DNA of 64,000 bases. Source: PoT sp049331405. Its GTDB lineage: Bacteria; Planctomycetota; Planctomycetia; Isosphaerales; Isosphaeraceae. Under the pieces are notes generated by a model. That model worked only from the letters and a program-made list of their open reading frames with translations, ran no database searches and had not been told where the DNA came from. The translations under genes were made by a program, and so were the position numbers. Below, one piece after another: positions 41,635 through 50,697 of this stretch. The stretch lies in the NCBI RefSeq assembly GCF_049331405.1, contig NZ_CP186274.1, forward strand, positions 8,122,001 through 8,186,000, read 5' to 3'. Numbering within the stretch: the stretch's first letter is position 1; the number at the start of each line of letters is the position of its first letter.

Positions 41635-42804
41635 TCAAGCCGCTCGTTCGTTTCCGACGGCAGCAGCCTTGATGAACCGCGCGATGGAGCCGACGACGTG
41701 GGCCTGGGCGGCCTCGGTCAGTTCGGGATACATCGGCAAGGCGAGCGTTTCGAGCGCGGCGGCCTCAGCGAGCGGGAAGTCGCCAGCCTTGTGGCCGAGC
41801 GAGCCGAAGCAGACCTGCAGGTGCAGCGGGATCGGGTAGTAGATCTCGGTCCCGATGTGCTTCGAGGCGAGATCGGCCCGCAGGGCGTCGCGATGCTGGG
41901 CGTCGACCCGGATCACGAACTGGTTGAAGACGTGATAGTGGTCCGCCTGCTCGGTCGGCAGGACGACCTTGTCGGCGATCCCTTCGGCGAAGAAGAGGTT
42001 CTTGTAGCGTTCGGCGACCAGTCGACGGGCCTCGGTCCAGGCGTCGAGGTGGCGGAGCTTCACGCGGAGCACCGCGGCCTGGATGGCGTCGAGCCGCGAG
42101 TTGAAGCCGACCTCGTGGTGGTGATACTTCGGCTCCATGCCGTGGACGCGAAGCCGGGCGACTCGCTTGGCGAGTTCGACATCGTTGGTCGTCACCATGC
42201 CGGCGTCGCCGAAACCGCCGAGGTTCTTCGACGGATAGAAGCTGAACGCGGCCGCGTGCCCCAGCGTCCCCGCACTACGGCCGTGGTACTTGGCACCGAT
42301 CGCCTGGGCGGCGTCTTCGAGGACAAACAGACCGTGGCGCTCGGCGATGGCGTTGATCGCCGTCATGTCCGCCGTCTGGCCGTAGAGGTGGACCGGGATG
42401 ATGACCTTGGTCCGCGGGGTGATCGCCGCCTCGATCTTCGCGGGGTCGATGTTGTACGAACCCGGGATGATGTCCACGAAGACTGGCTTGGCCCCGGTCC
42501 GCCAGATGGCGCCCGCTGTAGCGAAGAAGGAGTATGGCGAGGTAATGACCTCGTCGCCGGGTCCGACTTCGAGGGCGAGCAGCGGCAGAAGGAGTGCGTC
42601 CGATCCCGAGGCGCAACCGATCCCGTGTTCCGCCCCGCTGTAGGCAGCCACTTCCGCCTCGAGGCCGGAGACCTCGGGGCCGAGGATGAAGTATTGGCTC
42701 TCGACCACGCTGCGAAGGGCCGCATCGATCTCGTCGCGGATCGACTCGTATTGTGCCTTCAGGTCGAGTGCGGGGACACGTTGGGATTCGATCGAGAGGC
42801 TCAT
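41635..42804 (-). CDS. DegT/DnrJ/EryC1/StrS-family sugar aminotransferase
   Basis: 389 residues. PLP enzyme that aminates keto-sugars of nucleotide-linked sugars for glycans or surface polysaccharides. Visible features: VPALDLKAQYESIRDEI at the N-terminus, GIGCASGSDALLLPLLAL, VITSPYSFFATAGAIWRTGAKPVFVDI, VHLYGQTADM, VLEDAAQAIGAKYHGR (PLP Asp), the PLP Lys in FSFYPSKNLGGFGDAG and the C-terminal EIYYPIPLHLQ. AGGAG precedes the ATG at 42804. The substrate cannot be told; no sugar-nucleotide gene is adjacent. Confidence 0.94.
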   Translation of the reverse strand: MSLSIESQRVPALDLKAQYESIRDEIDAALRSVVESQYFILGPEVSGLEAEVAAYSGAEHGIGCASGSDALLLPLLALEVGPGDEVITSPYSFFATAGAIWRTGAKPVFVDIIPGSYNIDPAKIEAAITPRTKVIIPVHLYGQTADMTAINAIAERHGLFVLEDAAQAIGAKYHGRSAGTLGHAAAFSFYPSKNLGGFGDAGMVTTNDVELAKRVARLRVHGMEPKYHHHEVGFNSRLDAIQAAVLRVKLRHLDAWTEARRLVAERYKNLFFAEGIADKVVLPTEQADHYHVFNQFVIRVDAQHRDALRADLASKHIGTEIYYPIPLHLQVCFGSLGHKAGDFPLAEAAALETLALPMYPELTEAAQAHVVGSIARFIKAAAVGNERAA

Positions 42805-42923
42805 TGGGCCGTCACTCCTTTGAATGCCCGGACTCGCCGGTGCTGGTCTCCATCCTTGGAGAGAATCGGACGTCGCACGCTAGTCCTTCGGTCGATTTGT
42901 GTCAAGTCGGGGTATGTTGCGGA

Positions 42924-43388
42924 CTATTGGGAGTCGTGACCTTGATCCATCGGCGCGTAAACCCTGGCAGCGTCTGAGGATGAGCCAAAATTTGAGTCCC
43001 ACTCGCCATATTCGAGCTGCCGAATTCTCTCGGAGACGAGCGCATCGAGCAGCGAATGGGGCCCGAGTGGCGCCCCGAGAAGGAAGTTGGCCTGGGGATG
43101 ACGACGACCCAGGTCGTCCCGAGCCGCCGTCAGATCTCGCAAAAGATGAACACCGGCCGAGAGGAAATAGGGAACCATCAAGACGCGATTCGCGCCTTGA
43201 TGCACGCAGCGATCCCCCCCCTGCTCGATCGTCGGCTCCGCGAGTTCGAGAAAGCTCGGCTCGACGATCGAATACCCCGCCTGACCCCTCAACCGCGCCA
43301 CGAGTTCATGCAGATCGTCGTTCGCGGGTTGATGCCGGCTGCCGTGTGCGATCAACAGGACGGCCGTGGAGTTTACGGAGTTTGTCAT
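42924..43388 (-). CDS. Sirohydrochlorin chelatase-like CbiX (short form)
   Basis: 154 residues from ATG 43388; a frame extension to 43508 has no similarity. Single-domain CbiX-type chelatase: VLLIAHGSRHQPANDDL carries the first metal-binding His, LELAEPTIEQGGDRCVHQGA and VLMVPYFLSAGVHLLRDL carry the second. Such proteins insert Co2+ or Fe2+ into sirohydrochlorin in cobalamin or siroheme synthesis. No other tetrapyrrole gene is nearby, although the window's eutBC enzyme needs adenosylcobalamin. Whether it uses cobalt or iron is not visible. Confidence 0.88.
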   Translation of the reverse strand: MTNSVNSTAVLLIAHGSRHQPANDDLHELVARLRGQAGYSIVEPSFLELAEPTIEQGGDRCVHQGANRVLMVPYFLSAGVHLLRDLTAARDDLGRRHPQANFLLGAPLGPHSLLDALVSERIRQLEYGEWDSNFGSSSDAARVYAPMDQGHDSQ

Positions 43389-43512
43389 TGCCGGGGTCTT
43401 GCCTCGGGTCGAATGCCAGGTTGTGACGTGCCTCGCCGGAGTCCAAGGATAACCTTCAAGGCTCGTCCCAGCCAAGTCGACCCGAGCCCTCGCCCAGAAA
43501 ACACTCACCGAA

Positions 43513-44805
43513 TCACTTCGAGCTGTTGGCGCGACGAAGGTGGCGATCGGCGATGTCGAGGAAGACGACCCAATCCTCGCGGAACATCGAATGCTTGCCA
43601 GGCCGGATGTGATAGCCGAGTGTCCCGTCGAGAAGTTGCCCGACCGGAGGCATCGTGTCGGATTCGAGCCCGCCGCCGCCGAGGAGTCGATAGACGGGAT
43701 CGGCCGCCTTAAGCACTTCGAACTGACCCTTGGGGTTGGCCCACCAGTCCTCGACCGCGTTGGTGAAGAAGACAGGCCTCGGAGCCACCAGGGCCACGAG
43801 GCAATGCTGGTCGAACGGCAGGTACTCGGGCTTGCCGCTGAACTGCTTGAAATGGGCGTCGAACCAGTGAGGGAAGTGCTTGTTGATATCCTTGACCGAC
43901 TCGCCGACCTTACCCCGGCTCGGCGCCGTGCCCCCGCATCCTGCCTGATGCGGTAAAGCCAGGGCGATGCGATCGTCGTACGCCGCCGCGACCAGCGCCG
44001 CCTTCCCCAGCCTTGAGTGGCCGACCACCGCGATCCGCTCGCGATCCACGCTCGAGTCGGTCACCAGATAATCGACGGCCCGCTGAAGTCCCCAGGCCCA
44101 GGCTCGCACGACGCCCCAGCTATCGTCGTCCGCCTTCGTCGTGGCTCCCGAGGGTCGGTAATGCGGAAACACCCCATCCTCGAACCCGGGATGGTCGGGA
44201 GCGACGTCGCCCGCATAGAACGTGGCAAGCCCATATCCGCGGGCAATGATCTGGTCGAACGGCCAGACATCGCCGTGGGCGCCTCGATCCGCCTCGCGGG
44301 CCTTGCCGTCCTTGGGAGAGGGAACCCAGGCCGTCGGTAGCGGTATGCCCGGATCCTTGAGCGTCGAATGGTTCCCGAGGGTATTCAGTCCAAGGAAAAT
44401 GGGCACCGGCCCTTCCTTATTCGGCACCATGAGAAGCAAGTGGATCTTGGGTGCGTCGGGAGGGCCGAAGGTGATCGAGATCTCTTTCTGTGTGGCGGTC
44501 CCGCCCATGGCCTTGGGGTTGGTCCGTTCCACCACGGCCTTGATGGACGGAGGGGCCTCCGGCGCCTGACCGTACATGTAATGCGAGAACAACACCCGCA
44601 ACTCAGGCCGTCGCTTCTGAAACCACTCCTCCCTGGACTTCACCCGAGTGCCATCGAGCATGACCAAGGGGTCGGGCAGCTCCGGACGCGAAGGTAGTTG
44701 CGACATCTCGGGAAACTCCTCCGCCGATAATGCGGGAGCCATCCCAATCGTCAACAACCCAAAGATTCCGCATCGAAGCAGACGGAGCGAAAGAGACTGC
44801 AACAT
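43513..44805 (-). CDS. Secreted CE15/acetylxylan esterase-like alpha/beta hydrolase
   Basis: 430 residues with a signal peptide (LLRCGIFGLLTIGMAPALSA, cut at about 28). The order LPDPLVMLDGTRVKSREEWFQKRRPELRVLFSHYMYG, VPIFLGLNTLGNHS, WPFDQIIARGYGLATFYAGDVAPDH, WGLQRAVDYLVTD and the nucleophile elbow VVGHSRLGKAALVAAAYDDRIAL matches the glucuronoyl-esterase (CE15)-like family common in planctomycetes; LPFDQHCLVALVAPRPVFF and HSMFREDW carry the later catalytic region. In characterised CE15 enzymes the elbow is GCSRxGK; here Cys is His. It probably cleaves ester bonds in plant or algal polysaccharides outside the cytoplasm; the precise substrate is inference. Confidence 0.88.
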   Translation of the reverse strand: MLQSLSLRLLRCGIFGLLTIGMAPALSAEEFPEMSQLPSRPELPDPLVMLDGTRVKSREEWFQKRRPELRVLFSHYMYGQAPEAPPSIKAVVERTNPKAMGGTATQKEISITFGPPDAPKIHLLLMVPNKEGPVPIFLGLNTLGNHSTLKDPGIPLPTAWVPSPKDGKAREADRGAHGDVWPFDQIIARGYGLATFYAGDVAPDHPGFEDGVFPHYRPSGATTKADDDSWGVVRAWAWGLQRAVDYLVTDSSVDRERIAVVGHSRLGKAALVAAAYDDRIALALPHQAGCGGTAPSRGKVGESVKDINKHFPHWFDAHFKQFSGKPEYLPFDQHCLVALVAPRPVFFTNAVEDWWANPKGQFEVLKAADPVYRLLGGGGLESDTMPPVGQLLDGTLGYHIRPGKHSMFREDWVVFLDIADRHLRRANSSK

Positions 44806-45084
44806 TGGACCACCTGCAAACGCGAGCGAGGCTCGTTACAAGGTCGTACCCATCAACTGGCCATGCTACACGTCGCCAGACTCGCTTGCAGTCCCTTGAC
44901 GCTCTGTTTTCTTCGAGGCCTCAATATCGAGGCGTAATCTTGGCGTAGACCAAACGTGCCGCCCGATTTACGCCAAGCCTCTTCCAAGACTCGAGCGGTG
45001 ATTCAAACCTCACCGCACGAGTTGGCCGGGAGTGACTTGTCCATTCCCCTTACCGTCAAGAGACCGCAAACCAGGATCAGTACG

Positions 45085-46884
45085 TCATTTGGCCTGGCGT
45101 TCATTCTTGAGTCGCATGAGCTCTTGATTCATCTCCTTCAACTGCCGCTCCATAACATTTACCAAGGTTTCAATACGTTGGAATTGAGGATTGCTCGGTT
45201 CGGGAATTGAGGTAGAGGAATCAGGTGGTGTTTGAACTACGGCATCGGGGGCTTTGGGGCTCTGTTCCTTCCTCTGCTCGATCCGGTCGATCCCTGGACA
45301 TTGGGTTCCCATAGGATGAGACTTCACCAACCCCGTTTGGTGAGCTTGAACGTGGCGAAGATTCTTCAGAAACTTAGCCAACTTCTCATGGGTCTTGGCT
45401 GTGTGACGAATGATCAGACTGGTACTTAAGAAGAATGGTGTGATGGAGCCTTGCCGATCGGTTTGGGCCTGGGATGGTGATGTTTGACCCGAAATCGGAT
45501 CGACATAGACCCAGGTGTCAGGCTCGATCGTTGAGGTGATTATTTCGACCAAAGGATCGAAGTTTACCCGTCTTCTTGTTCCGACGGCATCGCGAGCATC
45601 AGCCAAGACTCCAAGAAGGTCCCCCACGTAATAGGGCTTCGCAAAGGTGCTCTCTTCATCGGGTTTACTAACCACGATGACTCCATCCGCCTCAACCTTG
45701 AAATCAAGGTTGAGTGGTTGGAGCAAGAGTTTCAATGCAACTCCTATTTTCGCATCCGTGACAGCGAAGCTCACCTCGGTCAACTTGTTGATATCCAAAT
45801 TTTTTATTGATTTAATATCAATGGTGACATTAAGATCGTTCGCTTTGGCTAGCTGCGAGAGTATTTCCTCGAGAGGCCTCTTAACGAAGTTGACACTAAT
45901 TGTTTTATTTAATTTCGTCTCAACCTGGCTCTCAGCCCTTTGACGGTACTCGTCCACCAGTGATTGCCTGTCCTCCGCTTTAGCGGTGGGGGGATCTTGC
46001 CAGGCCTGGGAACCATCCCCTCCCTGCACCGCAACACTTCCTGCGAAGGCTCCGACCGTCATCACGACGGCCACGGCGAATTTGAGCTTGTTCAGCATCA
46101 TGGTGAAGAGGACTCGTTCCGTAAGAGAACTGACTGAGGCCGAGACGATCCCGGCCGACACTCCGTGTTTCAAGGCGGTTCGGATTGCGGCCTCGACGGT
46201 GAGTAAAGACAACTTGCGGGGCAAGGCGGCTGTCGCTTCCTGGTCCTTCAATAAGGCGGCGACGACAGCGACAGAGAGGGTGAACCCTTTGCGGATCAAA
46301 CGCTCTCGCAGAAGGCCCCGGGCACGGGCGAGCCGACTGCGCACGGTACCCACCGGCCATCGCAATTGAGCGGCGGTCTGGTCGTGCGTCAGGCCTTCCA
46401 GGTAGAAGAGGACGATCGGGGCCCGGAAATGATCCGGGAGGCGAGCCAGTTCGGATTGAACGATCGAGGGGAGTTCGAGGAGATCGGCGTCGCGGGCCTT
46501 CGCGGCGAGATCGACCACGACTCCCGGGCGTTCGCGCTCCCGCTGTTGTTGGCCCTTGGCTCTCGCTCGATGTGCGACCTTCGACGACACCGCATAGAGC
46601 CAGGGCCCGAGCGTGTCAACAAGGCGGATGGAGCGGGCCTTCCGCACGAGGACGAGGAAGCTTGCCTGGAATGCATCCTCGACGCTGGCCTCGTCGCGGA
46701 GAAGGCTGCGGCAGACGCGGAGCACCATCGGACCGTGCCGCGCGACGATGACTTCGAAGGCGATCTCATCGCCTCGGACCGCGAATCGCTCGAGGAGTTC
46801 GCGGTCCGAGACTCCGGAGACGCTGCCCGCGTCAAAAGCCCGACGAATCTGCGGCAGGATTGCGTTTCTGTGCCCCTTCGACAT
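45085..46884 (-). CDS. ECF sigma factor fused to a membrane anchor and secretin-N-like extracytoplasmic domain
   Basis: 599 residues from ATG 46884 (GGAAGGGAG upstream; ATG 46911 is an alternative). Sigma-70 region 2 is at about 27-90 (DRELLERFAVRGDEIAFEVIV, VEDAFQASFLVLVRKA) and region 4 at about 145-198 (LPDHFRAPIVLFYLEGLTHD, QTAAQLRWPVGTVRSRLARAR). After a linker there is one membrane segment at about 267-287 (KLKFAVAVVMTVGAFAGSVAV). Beyond it, 322-407 resembles the short N-terminal domain of secretins/TonB receptors (ISVNFVKRPLEEILSQLAKA, VTDAKIGVALKLLLQPLNL), a second related block spans 418-510, and a coiled coil ends the protein. Planctomycete ECF factors with membrane extensions are known; this tail suggests one polypeptide that senses and transcribes. 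No anti-sigma gene is adjacent. Confidence 0.87.
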   Translation of the reverse strand: MSKGHRNAILPQIRRAFDAGSVSGVSDRELLERFAVRGDEIAFEVIVARHGPMVLRVCRSLLRDEASVEDAFQASFLVLVRKARSIRLVDTLGPWLYAVSSKVAHRARAKGQQQRERERPGVVVDLAAKARDADLLELPSIVQSELARLPDHFRAPIVLFYLEGLTHDQTAAQLRWPVGTVRSRLARARGLLRERLIRKGFTLSVAVVAALLKDQEATAALPRKLSLLTVEAAIRTALKHGVSAGIVSASVSSLTERVLFTMMLNKLKFAVAVVMTVGAFAGSVAVQGGDGSQAWQDPPTAKAEDRQSLVDEYRQRAESQVETKLNKTISVNFVKRPLEEILSQLAKANDLNVTIDIKSIKNLDINKLTEVSFAVTDAKIGVALKLLLQPLNLDFKVEADGVIVVSKPDEESTFAKPYYVGDLLGVLADARDAVGTRRRVNFDPLVEIITSTIEPDTWVYVDPISGQTSPSQAQTDRQGSITPFFLSTSLIIRHTAKTHEKLAKFLKNLRHVQAHQTGLVKSHPMGTQCPGIDRIEQRKEQSPKAPDAVVQTPPDSSTSIPEPSNPQFQRIETLVNVMERQLKEMNQELMRLKNERQAK

Positions 46885-47049
46885 CCCAGCCGCTCCCTTC
46901 CTGGTGGCCATCCTTTCCCAAGTAATGCACCAAGTCGGGCCTCCAATCCCGATTTTTTCGAGATTTTCGCAGGTTCGCGACCGCCGGGTCATGGCGGGGC
47001 GAATCCCATCCTTGGGATCAACATACCTCGGGAGCCGAGCCGGCGCTTC

Positions 47050-48282
47050 TCACGGCTTACGAGGCCGGTACATGACGACGTTATGCGTCGAGCCGCCGAT
47101 CGCCACGACGTCCGGCAAGCCATCACCGTCGACGTCGCCGCCGCGGAGGTCCTGAGCTGCGATCGCGGAATCGATGACGCTGCGGGTCCAGGTCTTGCCG
47201 TTGAAGTCGTATGCGATGACGCTCGTCCCCGGGCCTCGATATCCGGCGAAGACTTCGTCGTCTCCATCGCCATCGACGTCCGCCACCCACAAGGCATGGC
47301 CTTCCTTGATGGTCCTGTCGAGGATCGTACGCTCGGCGAAGGGGCCCTCGGTCTCGTGTCCCGCCTTCGCCGCCTCAACGCTCATCGAGACAGATACGTC
47401 CTGCCCGTGCCAGGGATCGATCGTTGCGAGGAAGGTCCGACCATCATTGAGTCGACCGAGGTGGATCTCGCTCGAACCTCGCTTGGGAGCCTCTCCAGGG
47501 GCGCCCGTGATCAAATTCCTCGACGTGAACCCTTGCGTATTACGCTGAAATCGGCCAACCCCGAGATTGTCGGCCGTCAGGATGATGGATCCGCCTGGTC
47601 CCTTGCGGACCTCAATCGCGTGAAGCACGGGACGCTCGCCGATGGGATGCAAGGTCCAATGCCCGGCTTTCGGATCCGACCCCGTGTTGAAATAGACGAG
47701 ATGAGCTTGGTCCTGCTGAAACAGGGGCGGCAAGGACTTCGGCCCGAAGATTGGCGCGACGACGAGGTCGGGGCGGCCGTCGCCGTCGACGTCCCCCCAG
47801 CGCAGACGATGGATGCTCTCGAGATTCGTGATCGGGGTGACTTTCCACGTATCCCCATCCGTTTGAGTTGCCAGGGCGAGCTTGCCGAGCTTGGGTTGGT
47901 TCATCTCGAATTCGTAGGCAATGGCAATCTCGGCCTTGCCGTCGGCGTCGAGGTCGGCGGTCGCACTGCTAATGATCCGAGGCGTTTCCTTGGGGGTGCT
48001 GACGATCCGCTTCGTCCACGAAGGGTTCTCGTACCAGGCACAGGTCCCGCCCCCGAGGCCGACGATGTCGAGACGACCGTCGCCGTTCACGTCGGCCACT
48101 TCGACCTGATAGCCGCCTGGCAGGTTCGAGTCGATGACCACTCGCTCGAAATCGGGCAAAGCCTTGTGGTCGGCGGCGATCGCTTGCGGAGTCGCCATCG
48201 CCAGCAAGCCGAGTCCAAGAACCAGCGCCGAAGCTCGAGTCAGTCGGGCACAACCCAGTCCCAAGACAACGTGAATTCTCAT
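47050..48282 (-). CDS. Secreted FG-GAP/VCBS repeat beta-propeller protein
   Basis: 410 residues with a signal peptide (LTRASALVLGLGLLAMATPQAIA, cut at about 36). At least five calcium-binding loops of the FG-GAP type are seen: DVNGDGRLD, DLDADGKAE, DVDGDGRPD, DVDGDGDDE and DVDGDGLPD, spaced as in a seven-bladed integrin-like propeller (for example SSATADLDADGKAEIAIAY, LRWGDVDGDGRPDLVVAP). Such proteins are exported, bind Ca2+ and probably interact with surface molecules or polysaccharides; function unproven. It lies upstream of the sigma-factor fusion on the same strand, 165 bases away, with its own likely promoter. Confidence 0.9.
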   Translation of the reverse strand: MRIHVVLGLGCARLTRASALVLGLGLLAMATPQAIAADHKALPDFERVVIDSNLPGGYQVEVADVNGDGRLDIVGLGGGTCAWYENPSWTKRIVSTPKETPRIISSATADLDADGKAEIAIAYEFEMNQPKLGKLALATQTDGDTWKVTPITNLESIHRLRWGDVDGDGRPDLVVAPIFGPKSLPPLFQQDQAHLVYFNTGSDPKAGHWTLHPIGERPVLHAIEVRKGPGGSIILTADNLGVGRFQRNTQGFTSRNLITGAPGEAPKRGSSEIHLGRLNDGRTFLATIDPWHGQDVSVSMSVEAAKAGHETEGPFAERTILDRTIKEGHALWVADVDGDGDDEVFAGYRGPGTSVIAYDFNGKTWTRSVIDSAIAAQDLRGGDVDGDGLPDVVAIGGSTHNVVMYRPRKP

Positions 48283-48340
48283 ACGTCGATCCCTGGTGAT
48301 GATTCCCTGGAGAGATAAGGGCGTCGACCCGGCCGAAGTT

Positions 48341-49201
48341 TCACACGCCCCAGCCGGAAGGAGGGCCTGCGGTGTCTTCGGGCTTCACTCGGTACTGCGA
48401 AATGTCGATGTCGTTATGGATCTCAGACTCGGCCGACTTGAGCCTGTTCTCGAGCATCGTCACACGTTGTTCGAGGATTGCGATGCGAGCCTCGGCCTCG
48501 TCGGCGCGTTTTGGGCGAGGGACTTCGGGATAGCCGAGTTGCCTCTGGAGGGCCGAAAACAGGTAGAGCGGGTCGCGACCCCGATTGGCTCGGGCAATCT
48601 TCCCTTCCTTCTCGCCGAAGAGGATGGGGAACTTCGGCACGAAATCGGGCATACGGCGTCTCTGCTCGGTGACGTAATAGACCGAACGGACAAAGATCAG
48701 GTCGGCAAAGTCGACGTCGCCGAGTCGCGCCCGCAGCAGGAGGATGTAGTCGTGCCAATCCTCGCTATAGATTGGGTCCAGCGCCATCGCTCCCAGGCCC
48801 CTGCCGTAGCCGAGACGGTTCCTCGATAGGGCTTCGAACTGGAAAACGAACAAGCCGGCTAGCGAGGGGTTCTCCGATTTGAACTTGGCCTCGCGTTGGA
48901 GGATCAGGAGCGCCTGATCCATCGGGAAACGGCTGAGGTCCGCCTCCGCCTGCTCGACGACATGGGTCTGGAAGGCCGTGAAGTAGTGATTGATCCGCTC
49001 CATGGCCGGAGCGAGAAGCCCCGTCGTCTTCATCTCCGTGCAGAGGAAAGAGACGGCGAGAGGAAGCCTCGTGGTTGAGAGGAGCTCCTCGCCGATCCGC
49101 GCGAGCACGTCTTGCGAGGGCATCCCGTCGAGGACGCGTTCGCGGAAGGTGCTGAAGAAGTAGGCCTGCTCGATGTACTCCTCGCGTTCGAGCATGGGCA
49201 T
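48341..49201 (-). CDS. Conserved planctomycete-type hypothetical protein
   Basis: 286 residues from ATG 49201, with AGGAG about 10 bases upstream; a frame extension to 49315 lacks support. It has no signal peptide or membrane segment, so it is probably cytoplasmic. The first part is helical (LEREEYIEQAYFFSTFRERV, DVLARIGEELLSTTRLPLAV), with a middle region DWHDYILLLRARLGDVDFADLIFVRSVYY and ends in a heptad-like coiled coil (AEARIAILEQRVTMLENRLKSA). I recall the EQAYFF...RERL opening from other planctomycete genomes but know no function. No operon partner is evident. Confidence 0.78.
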   Translation of the reverse strand: MPMLEREEYIEQAYFFSTFRERVLDGMPSQDVLARIGEELLSTTRLPLAVSFLCTEMKTTGLLAPAMERINHYFTAFQTHVVEQAEADLSRFPMDQALLILQREAKFKSENPSLAGLFVFQFEALSRNRLGYGRGLGAMALDPIYSEDWHDYILLLRARLGDVDFADLIFVRSVYYVTEQRRRMPDFVPKFPILFGEKEGKIARANRGRDPLYLFSALQRQLGYPEVPRPKRADEAEARIAILEQRVTMLENRLKSAESEIHNDIDISQYRVKPEDTAGPPSGWGV

Positions 49202-49359
49202 GGACGAGGAACTCCTGGTTGCGGACCCGGGTCGACCTCGGACGACGAGCAAATAAGCCTGGGAATGAGGTCGATCACGTTCGCAAGAAGAGGGTTGAGC
49301 GATATTAACAGTCACGCATGCTGAAGAAGGCCGGGGTTGCCCGATAGAGAGGGTCGGCT

Positions 49360-49878
49360 ATGATGCGAACGTCATTTGCCGGGCCTTCCCCGGCGATCCA
49401 CGCAAGCGGCAAAGTCCACTTCGCTTTCTCGGGGGTTGAGGAATTGCGAAAGAACTTCTTGGCCGTCCTGCTCTTCAGTTATGGCTTGTTCGTCGCCTAT
49501 CTCACCCTGATCTTCCATACTACCCAACGGCTCTCGCTCGACAACCGGTTCAACCTCGTCGCCTTCCGGACGGTCAACCTGTTCCTCCACAAGGGAGGAA
49601 CCGAGATGCTGATCAATGTGGTGGGCAATCTGGCCGTCTTCATCCCGGTCGGCTTCCTGATACCGCTGATCCGTAGGAATCGCACGGGTCCATGGTTCGT
49701 TGTCGGCCTGAGCGCCGCACTGAGCCTTCTGATCGAGATACTCCAATTCTGCACCGGCTATCGAGTCGCGGACATCGACGACGTGCTCCTTAACACCGTG
49801 AGCGGTGCCCTGGGCTACGCCCTCTTCCGCGCGGTGTACTGGATCATGCTACGGTCGGGCATGGCCACCGATCCCTGA
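49360..49878 (+). CDS. VanZ-family membrane protein
   Basis: 172 residues; GAGAGGG lies 6 bases before ATG 49360. Four membrane segments are predicted, and the family motifs are clear: FNLVAFRTVNLFL, LINVVGNLAVFIPVGFLIPLI and ALSLLIEILQFCTGYRVADIDDVLLNTVSGALGYAL. VanZ was named for low-level teicoplanin resistance in enterococci, but most family members have no known activity. The N-terminal 28 residues are not similar to VanZ, so a later start is possible. It is convergent with the HAD gene, whose stop lies 6 bases on. Confidence 0.9.
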   Translation: MMRTSFAGPSPAIHASGKVHFAFSGVEELRKNFLAVLLFSYGLFVAYLTLIFHTTQRLSLDNRFNLVAFRTVNLFLHKGGTEMLINVVGNLAVFIPVGFLIPLIRRNRTGPWFVVGLSAALSLLIEILQFCTGYRVADIDDVLLNTVSGALGYALFRAVYWIMLRSGMATDP

Positions 49879-49884
49879 TGATGA

Positions 49885-50565
49885 TCACCAGCCTCGCGCC
49901 GCGGCCGGGACATGGGCGAGGTCGGGCACGACCCAATCGGCTTCAGTCAGCTTGTCGGGCGGGAACGAGGTCGTGACGGCGAGGCACTTCATCCCGGCTG
50001 CCTTCGCCGCCTGGACGCCTGCGACGGCATCTTCAATCACGAGGCAGGCGGCGGGCTCGAGTCCCAGCCGTCGGCTCGCTTCCAGGAAGATGTCGGGATT
50101 CGGCTTCTTGCGGGCGACCTCGCTGCCGTTCACGACCACGTCGAACGTCGACGGCGGGATCCCGATCTCGTTGAGATTTCCCTCAACCTTGATCGCGTCT
50201 GCGCTCGAGGCGACGGCGAGTTTGAAGCCATGGTCGCGGCAGTCGGCCACGAACTCGCGGACGCCGGGCAGCGGATGCAACCGCCCCTTGATCAGGCCGA
50301 GGTAGATCTCATAAGTCCGCGCCTTGTCTCGCACAGGGTCGAGCGGGATGCCACGCGCCTCGGCCGGCCCGCCGATGAATCGATCCTCGCCCATGCCGAT
50401 AAATGGCCGGAATTCGTCGTGCTCGACCTTGTAGCCCTTCTCGGCGAACATCTGCATGGCGGCCTGGGCGATCAGGGGTTCGGACATGACCAGCACCCCG
50501 TCCATGTCGAAGATGATCCCGCGAAGCATGCCGGAGCCGGTCATCGCATCAGCCGAGAGGGACAA
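49885..50565 (-). CDS. HAD-family phosphatase, beta-phosphoglucomutase-like
   Basis: 226 residues if TTG 50565 is used (AGGAGG 5 bases upstream); ATG at 50544 or 50529 are alternatives. HAD motif I is IIFDMDGVLVMSE, motif II VASSADAIK, motif III the Lys in RKKPNPDIF, motif IV VIEDAVAGVQAAKAAGM. The helical cap between motifs I and II marks the subfamily that includes beta-phosphoglucomutase and phosphatases for small sugar phosphates. Substrate unknown. No sugar-metabolism gene is adjacent. Confidence 0.92.
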   Translation of the reverse strand: MSLSADAMTGSGMLRGIIFDMDGVLVMSEPLIAQAAMQMFAEKGYKVEHDEFRPFIGMGEDRFIGGPAEARGIPLDPVRDKARTYEIYLGLIKGRLHPLPGVREFVADCRDHGFKLAVASSADAIKVEGNLNEIGIPPSTFDVVVNGSEVARKKPNPDIFLEASRRLGLEPAACLVIEDAVAGVQAAKAAGMKCLAVTTSFPPDKLTEADWVVPDLAHVPAAARGW

Positions 50566-50697
50566 GGTCCCCTCCTTGCAAGGGTGTTATGCTTGAGTGA
50601 GAAGATCCGATTGTCGAGATCATCATCGAGCGACGCATTGACTGATGCGTTGCAGATCTGCCTCTTCGTTCCCCGGGCCTGCGATCAGGTCCATCAA

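Noticed and set aside
41563..42939. A 458-codon plus-strand frame opposite the DegT aminotransferase.
   Set aside because: The minus-strand enzyme has all PLP motifs; the plus frame has none.
46366..48318. A 650-codon plus-strand open frame opposite the sigma-factor fusion and FG-GAP genes.
   Set aside because: It has no ribosome binding site or recognisable domain, its composition is the antisense of two well-supported genes, and GC-rich codon usage creates long antisense frames.
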